A program made the translations under genes and the position numbers. Of a stretch of DNA of 64,000 nucleotides, positions 58,601-64,000 are shown piece by piece. The notes under the pieces are model-generated. The model did not search any database and was not told the DNA's origin. It saw only the letters and a program-made list of their open reading frames with translations. This stretch comes from Owenia fusiformis (lineage: Eukaryota > Annelida > Polychaeta > Sabellida > Oweniidae): assembly GCA_903813345.2 (NCBI GenBank), contig CAIIXF020000010.1, positions 8,660,337 to 8,724,336 on the forward strand, given 5' to 3'. Within the stretch, counting starts at the first letter, position 1; each line of letters opens with the position of its first letter.

Positions 58601-61600
58601 AGGTTATGTATAGGGGAACTCAGAAATATAGTCATTGTATGGGCTAGTTCGTTCGAAAATGGCGATATGTACCCCAGAACTTGAATTTTGTGATTTTTTC
58701 AATATTTTTCAATGATTTACCGTAGTGACACCATAAGATATTTTTATCTCTCGATTCTACATCACTTATGAGTCAAGTTGTGGGAGTGGCAATATTCACG
58801 AAGATGGTCAACGTAACAAAAGCGAGGGACTAAATATGCAAATTGCGTCTTCGTTAATATACCAAACATAGAACCGCCTGCATATTCTCGAACTAGACTA
58901 TCTTCCTTAACTTTGAGCCAAATTATTGTCAAAAAGGAAGTGTAGAACATTTAATATTTGGTTATATTTATGATGACTTACTTTCGCCCGTCATAACAGC
59001 CTGTGTGTATCGCCTTGGAAGCATTCCTGTGTAACCATAGAAACTGGATTGCTGAACTGGAAATTAAGTACCCGGTATTATTATGTCACTATTATTCAGT
59101 TGAATTGCTATTTAAATTTATGATTAGTCAAATGATCAAATACAGTTCACATGACAGTTGGGCGAAATTAACCCCCGGGGTATTTAACCCTACCGTGATC
59201 ATGCGCATAAAGCATGTGAAATTCCTGGGAGTAATGAATTGCTTTGGATATCTTTCGCTCCCGGAAATTGATATTCCTCCATCACACAATCCATTTTATC
59301 ATTTCATTCTTCTGAGGTGAATACCGAGGGACTTGTACAATATTTAAGGAATAAAGACCGAGAATAGCCAGAATAAAATATGAGGTCATATATTTGACAT
59401 AAATCTTAAAATCGAAGTCTTTGTTACGATTCTAATATGATAAACAGACAGGAAACACAACTATGTGCATTTATGAATTTTAGCGGTCATACATATTTCC
59501 ATAATTATGAGAGTAAAAATTATAATGTTGTCTTCTTTATTCTTTGATTCTCCTACTATTTAGCCTTTAACTAAAATAGCTTCATTCTGTGCATTGAAAT
59601 AAAGGTATTAGCCATACATCAAATTGCATTTGCATCACTGATTTTCTGACAAATCTAACTCATTTTCAAGTCGGGGGTAGTGTAGCGGCATATTGCAAAT
59701 ATAAGGTTTATAACGAGTACGTTTATCCCGCATGGTATTATTCTAAGTTGCACATTAGACAAGGCCCTAATCCCAACCTATTTCATTATCCTATATTATT
59801 GGGCAAAACAGAGTAACAAGGAATGATGAGAAAGCCTATGCTACAGCGTAATACACGGGGTATAAACGCAATTAACATTGTAAACTGTAAATGCGACCTA
59901 TGATAAAAACAATCCTTCAAACACGTTTTTACGAAAATAAATGAAGTGGAATTGTTATTCTGTCACCTCCCTTACATGATGATACACGTTGTATTAGTTT
60001 GCTACCAGGCACTGATTACTCTGTGCAACATTTTCTCTCAAATCAGGCAATTTCACCTTAACGCAATGTTATTTACAACAGAGCAAATTGGAAAGAGCTG
60101 TGAAATTAGATCAGATGATGGCACGTCCCCATCTCGACCTGTTATCTTGTCACATAGTTAGAATAAATGGCTTCCTTCAATATTTTAAGGATCAGCTTAA
60201 TTAAACAACAGCATGCCGCTATAAATATACCATGACAACGCCATCAAATGAACTTTTGTTAATCAGGCTTATATGTTATTTTGACTTTTTAGCAAAACTA
60301 TGATGTCTTGTCATTATTTCAAAATTGAAAAATATGTCATTGATCTGCATCCACACCTATTCCATCGGCAGAGCTGTCAAAATATTTATTATTACCACTT
60401 GATACTCAGAGGATTGTAACGTATATGTAGTCAGAGAAGGGTTGTGACGTTTACGTGCTCAGAGGAGGATGTGTAACATACACGTAGTCAGAGGAGGATG
60501 TGAACGTATACGTTCTCAGAGGAGGGTGTGAAACGTATACGTACTCAGATGACGATGTGTAACGTATACGTACACATAGGAGGATGCGTAACGCACACGT
60601 GCTCAGAGGGAGGATATGTAACGTACACGTACTCAGATGACGGTGTGTAACGTATACGTACACAGATGACGATGTGTAACGTATACGTACTCAGAGGAGG
60701 ATGTGTGACGTTCAGGTAGTCAGAGGAGGATGTGAAACGTATATGTACTCAGATGACAATGTGCAATGTATACGCACACAGAGTAGGATGCGTAACGTAT
60801 ACGTACACAGAGGAGGATGCGTAACGTACACGTACTCAGATGACGATGTGTAACGTACACGTACTCAGAGGAGGATGTGTGACGTATACATTCTCAAAGG
60901 AGGATGCGTAAATTACATGTACTCAGAGGAGGATATGTATTGTAGATGCGTAACGTATACGTACTCAGATGACGATGTGTAACGTACACATGCCCAGAGG
61001 AGGATGTGTGACGTATAAGAATTCAGAAGAGGATGTGTGACGTATACGTACTCAGAGGAGTATGTTTGATGTATACGTACTCAGAGGAGGATGCGTAAAT
61101 TATACGTTCACAGAGCAACTGAAACCTTGTGAATCAAGATGACTTTAACCGCTGAACGCCATTTTTCTACGGAAGTTCTGAGCATGGACTTTCTCTTCAT
61201 ACACGCAATTACGAATTAAAATCTACTTTGCACTCTCCATTCTTCACAAATACATCATTTCCTCAATAAAAAGATATTTCCGTGTGTCTCCGTCAATAAT
61301 GATCGAAATGTTTCCAATTCATCAGTACCAGCGCTATTCGAGAATTGTTCAGTTTCGAAAAATGCTATGAGAAACTGTTCATTCCAGAGTGATTTTGAGG
61401 ACACCTCATTTACAACTGGGAGAATTTTACCTAATAGCTGTATGAATTTGTTTAAATAAAATTTTAGCTGTCAAACGCATCTATCAATGAGCAATATTTT
61501 ACAGCAATGCTAGCAAAATATTTGAAATATGTTAACATTTTTTTCTTTTCTAAGAGATACCAAGAATTTTTAGCGAATAGGATAGTTTCTAAATAGCAGA

Positions 61601-63718
61601 AAAATCAATGAAATCTCGTGCTGCCATCTTTTATTTAGCTTTCAACTCGGGCTAGAGCTCCATTCACTTACATGCTAAAATCTTGGAAAAGTGGCTTAAT
61701 TTCATGATTTATCAAAGTGTGTTTGTTGAATCTGTATTAAACTTGAATGATATACCACATGATGACCCTGTTTATGTACATGTTGTGATTAAACATGCAA
61801 ATGTTGATTGACATACAAATAATCCACGGTTTTAAAGAATTTTAGCATTCCATCTATGGACATTTGGCCCAAGTTTTTTTAAATTGTCATAGAAAATTAT
61901 TCAAATTACATAACTGTGTAAATCAAAGCTATTTTAGGAGAAAACAATTCACTGAATTCAAATATACCATTTAAAAGAAGATAATGTAAGTCATTAGAGG
62001 TCTAATATGCAAGTCTCTTAAAATCTCACGAAAAACGAGATTTAGCGAGATTTCAAAAGCTATATGGAAACTATACTATTTAGAATTATTTATCAAGAAT
62101 TGAAAAAATATATAAAATTTAATTTATCCATAAATAAAACTTTACCTATCCCTTTCCGGGAGTATAGAACACAAAGAGATTTCGCAACGCACTTTTAGTG
62201 TAATTATTTTCTCATTATTGCTATAAAACGTGTGTATTACGTCATCATTTGTCGCGCAGCTTATGTTTATAAGTGGGTAAATCCTTATCTCGTTTAGACA
62301 TAGTTATTGGAAGGAAATCATGGTGATACTTTAAACTGAACATTTTCGGATAAAAGAACATGAAAATTGATCAAGTAAGTCCTCTTCTGGGAATCGCAAA
62401 TTTTCTAATCACTTCTACTTATAACGCATTTAGCATAATACAACTTATGTATAAATGCATATTAGTAAATGATCAATGGAAAACGCAACGCAAAAATGAG
62501 ATTCATGTCAGTATACGTATAGTGTTTTTAAACGATCTGACAAAACTTTGGCAGCTCAATACAAATGATGGATAGTGAAGATTAAGACAAACAAATGATA
62601 TTTTCCGAAAAAGTCTCGAATGATGTTTTGGGGATGGTTCAACAATATTCTACATGAAACCTTGGATGTTCATTTTACCCGGGGATTCTATCATCTAACA
62701 GTATCAGATATGATCTATAGAACCAAGACGAAGACGATGAAATCAAATGAGTGGATATAATGTCTCAAAATCAAATTGCCTTCATATCTGAAAAACTCTC
62801 GAACTTATTGATTTTCCATCACGTAATTTGAGATTCTACAGAAGTAAACGGATATTCAATGGCCTCTAACATTGTTTGCATTGATTTGATGTTAAAGATG
62901 ACTTTTTACATAGACGGCAATTATTGGTAAATAATTCCCGCATTGCTTAGCGAAATACTTTGTTAGGTTTTATCGATGTTTTCTATTGAGGGGAATTCGG
63001 ATGTCTTTGATTAAGAATTGCATATAGACAGAAGTAATACGTTTTCTAGCTGCACCATGCATATGTGTAATAATATTCAATAGGTAATTTACAATCGGCA
63101 ATATCATATTACTTATATTACTTACTCATATGTAGATATCATATGCCAGTTTCGTAAAGAATCGGAGACCGTTAGGGGGATATATAAAACCTTCCCAGAT
63201 CTCTAATTAGGGTCCAAATGGGAACTAGAGGCACATTCATACCGTTCTCCTTAAAGTTTTAACGAAAATTTACCTGTACATCCCAAGGCAACAACTCCAA
63301 CAGATACCAACGTAACAGTATGTGTTATTTCTTTAGGAAATAGTTCCAGACCTATTAAACACGTCGCCACAAATAACAAAGTCACAAATGACAGTATATA
63401 ACCGAACGTAATTCTTATCTGCAGACTAAAAGTCTCCACGAGAAGATTGTTGATGCAAACACTAATGAAGGCCATGCAAATATACGTTATGCTGATGTCA
63501 AATATAATCGTACTATCCGGAAAATGTCCATGATAGTAGTCAACTGCCGTAATGAAACTGTTATATGGGAGGAGAAACCCTGCTCCAGCGAGGACTAAAC
63601 TAAGATATACGAGATTATGTTTATCCCTGGGTGTTGTAATATGTCCGTTGGGAATAGATGTCCTATCTTCGTTGTCCTCAGAAAGTTGGCAATAGCCTCT
63701 CGATAAATTCTCGTCCAT
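55478..63718 (-). CDS. SLC29A4: Equilibrative nucleoside transporter family, ENT4/PMAT-like, seven exons
   Basis: A plasma-membrane carrier. Human ENT4 carries monoamines and other organic cations, and adenosine at acid pH. Exons in transcript order are 63274-63718, 58982-59056, 57915-58153, 57506-57704, 56907-57094, 55995-56235 and 55478-55674. All are GT-AG with closing phases, giving 527 residues against 530 in human ENT4. Marker blocks are GFLLPYNSFITAVDYYH (TM1-2), QQSSFYGYTGMLPRRYTQ and AVMTGESAAG (TM4-5), LFPGIESEVVSCHLGSWMP (TM7-8), and LSNGYFGSVPMILAS plus GLTGGSAVAY (TM10-11). Glu173 of MTGES corresponds to ENT4 Glu206, the residue tied to organic-cation transport, where ENT1-3 have Gly/Gln. 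The large cytoplasmic loop (exons 3-4) is divergent, as is usual. Physiological substrate is an inference. Confidence 0.95.
55995..56235 (-). CDS. SLC29A4: ENT4-like exon 6
   Basis: Phase 0 in, phase 1 out, after ttgtttag and before gtaagt. IIAALPYDWPRGRLVLCSLC through LGLSNGYFGSVPMILASTKV, covering TM9-TM10 with the family's NGYFGS signature. Confidence 0.95.
56658..56683. repeat. (A)26 tract in an ENT4-like intron
   Basis: An uninterrupted run of 26 A on the plus strand, preceded by aat. It could be the tail of an inserted retroposon, but no element body was recognised to its left. Confidence 0.8.
56907..57094 (-). CDS. SLC29A4: ENT4-like exon 5
   Basis: Phase 1 in, phase 0 out. MNRYKVSKQVWPYMVAICLA, then the strongly diagnostic LFPGIESEV and FNLFDFIGK blocks (TM7-TM8). 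Confidence 0.95.
57506..57704 (-). CDS. SLC29A4: ENT4-like exon 4 (cytoplasmic loop)
   Basis: Starts after gctaatccag in phase 0. The hydrophilic Asp/Asn/Gln-rich loop is poorly conserved. The donor is aaaaa|gttagt, weaker than the other donors, and leaves phase 1 as exon 5 requires. Read-through reaches an in-frame TAG within three bases, followed by AATAAA, so this could also serve as a terminal exon. Confidence 0.82.
57915..58153 (-). CDS. SLC29A4: ENT4-like exon 3
   Basis: Phase 1 in, phase 0 out, between tctatttcag and gtaagc. AAGLLVSMNRIATKALLNNE, then TM6 (TLIFFALSIAIVLSCFVIF) and the start of the loop. Confidence 0.93.
58205..58231. repeat. Perfect 12-bp palindrome with 3-base loop
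   Basis: gttacgctgacg, ata, cgtcagcgtaac. It lies about 50 bases upstream of the exon-3 acceptor on the transcript strand. It could form a stable hairpin or be a protein-binding site or element terminus. Confidence 0.85.
58982..59056 (-). CDS. SLC29A4: ENT4-like exon 2 (75 nt, carries TM5 glutamate)
   Basis: A short exon found by searching for the block that had to lie between exons 1 and 3. After aatttccag it reads (g)tt-cag-caa for VQQSSFYGYTGMLPRRYTQA and ends VMTGE-a before gtaagtc; the last base plus gt of exon 3 makes Ser. Phase 1 in and out, so it fits exactly. Confidence 0.95.
60421..61111. repeat. 29-bp minisatellite, about 24 copies
   Basis: Unit approximately tatacgtactcagaggagga followed by tgtgtaacg. 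Two main variants alternate irregularly: cagaggaggatg and cagatgacgatg. At unit junctions acgtatacgt forms a 10-bp palindrome. CpG is high for this window. The minus-strand open frame at 60451-60663 is repeat translation. Confidence 0.95.
61582..62075. mobile_element. MITE with AGTTTCTAAATAGC termini (copy 2, inverted relative to copy 1)
   Basis: Left end atagtttctaaatagc, right end gctatatggaaactat. The interior matches 49714-50156 as reverse complement, though more diverged. Non-coding. Confidence 0.82.
63274..63718 (-). CDS. SLC29A4: ENT4-like exon 1 with start codon
   Basis: Starts at ATG 63716-63718 in context aacatggac, 148 codons plus one base, donor gtaaat. A hydrophilic N terminus is followed by TM1 (LVYLSLVLAGAGFLLPYNSF) through TM4. 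DYYHGHFPDSTIIFDISITY matches ENT4 (DYLHHKYPGTSIVFDMSLTY). Confidence 0.95.
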
Positions 63719-64000
63719 GTTGTATTGTATGTGTTAGTACCCTCCTCTCTCTAATGGCAATGTTTAGATATGACTCAGCTACATGAATTATCGTTATTAA
63801 TGTCTTTCCTTCCAATGCATTGCTAGGAATATGCGAATAGTCTATTCCTCTCTTAGCAAGCCGCCCTTTGATTTTGAAGTCCGTAGTTTGAGCTAGTATG
63901 GGATAGACGATAGCTACTCCCTCTACACTATAATATGTTCATATCACTAATAAGCTATTCTTCATGGATCTATGCGGACTTGATTGCAGTAAATGTTATT
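63719..64000. other. Upstream flank of the ENT4-like gene
   Basis: Should contain the promoter and 5' UTR (minus strand). No TATA box or clear element was identified. Confidence 0.4.

Larger units (their letters stand above)
59057..63273 (-). other. ENT4-like intron 1 (4.2 kb)
   Basis: Holds the 29-bp minisatellite at 60421-61111 and the MITE at 61582-62075. No further exons are needed, as phases close, and none were seen. Confidence 0.8.

Noticed and set aside
60451-60663. 70-codon minus-strand frame with repeated STC.LHILPL-like words
   Set aside because: Translation of the 29-bp minisatellite.

Overview
This is a window of AT-rich animal nuclear DNA: spliced genes with GT-AG introns, long non-coding stretches, many miniature inverted-repeat elements and several minisatellites. 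The gene set (a Groucho/TLE co-repressor, a FoxQ2 forkhead factor, a cholesterol 25-hydroxylase-like enzyme, a GT11 fucosyltransferase, an ENT4-type transporter) suggests a marine bilaterian invertebrate. An ambulacrarian (echinoderm or hemichordate) is my best guess, but the sequence alone does not settle the phylum.

Layout. (1) 1-30821, plus strand: the 3' two thirds of a groucho/TLE gene. A small tentative exon at 2732-2760 is followed by an intron of about 18.9 kb, then 13 clear exon positions from 21640 to the stop at 30819-30821. The N-terminal Q-domain exons lie upstream of the window. (2) 30822-38081: probable 3' UTR, a 31-bp minisatellite, two adjacent foldback elements and a CpG-rich stretch. 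(3) 38082-45770, plus: a two-exon cholesterol 25-hydroxylase-like gene whose intron holds a 4.29-kb element with composite long inverted repeats. (4) 45771-48402: spacer with two inverted-repeat elements. (5) 48403-49614, plus: an intronless alpha-1,2-fucosyltransferase-like gene. (6) 50906-51721, plus: an intronless FoxQ2-type forkhead gene. (7) 52687-54485, minus: a leucine-rich-repeat protein with a likely GPI anchor. (8) 55478-63718, minus: a complete seven-exon ENT4/SLC29A4-like transporter with a 29-bp minisatellite in its first intron.

Headline observation. The groucho gene carries two tandem homologous versions of one WD40 exon, 27943-28044 and 28113-28214. Both are exactly 102 nt, phase 0/0, with intact splice sites, and they are separated by only 68 nt. 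They differ at 10 of 34 residues but both keep the residues that in human TLE1 contact eh1/WRPW repressor peptides. This looks like a mutually exclusive exon pair that would give the co-repressor two versions of its peptide-docking face. A second link is that the FoxQ2 protein about 20 kb away has an eh1-like motif, the kind of peptide Groucho binds. The remaining genes show no obvious shared pathway.
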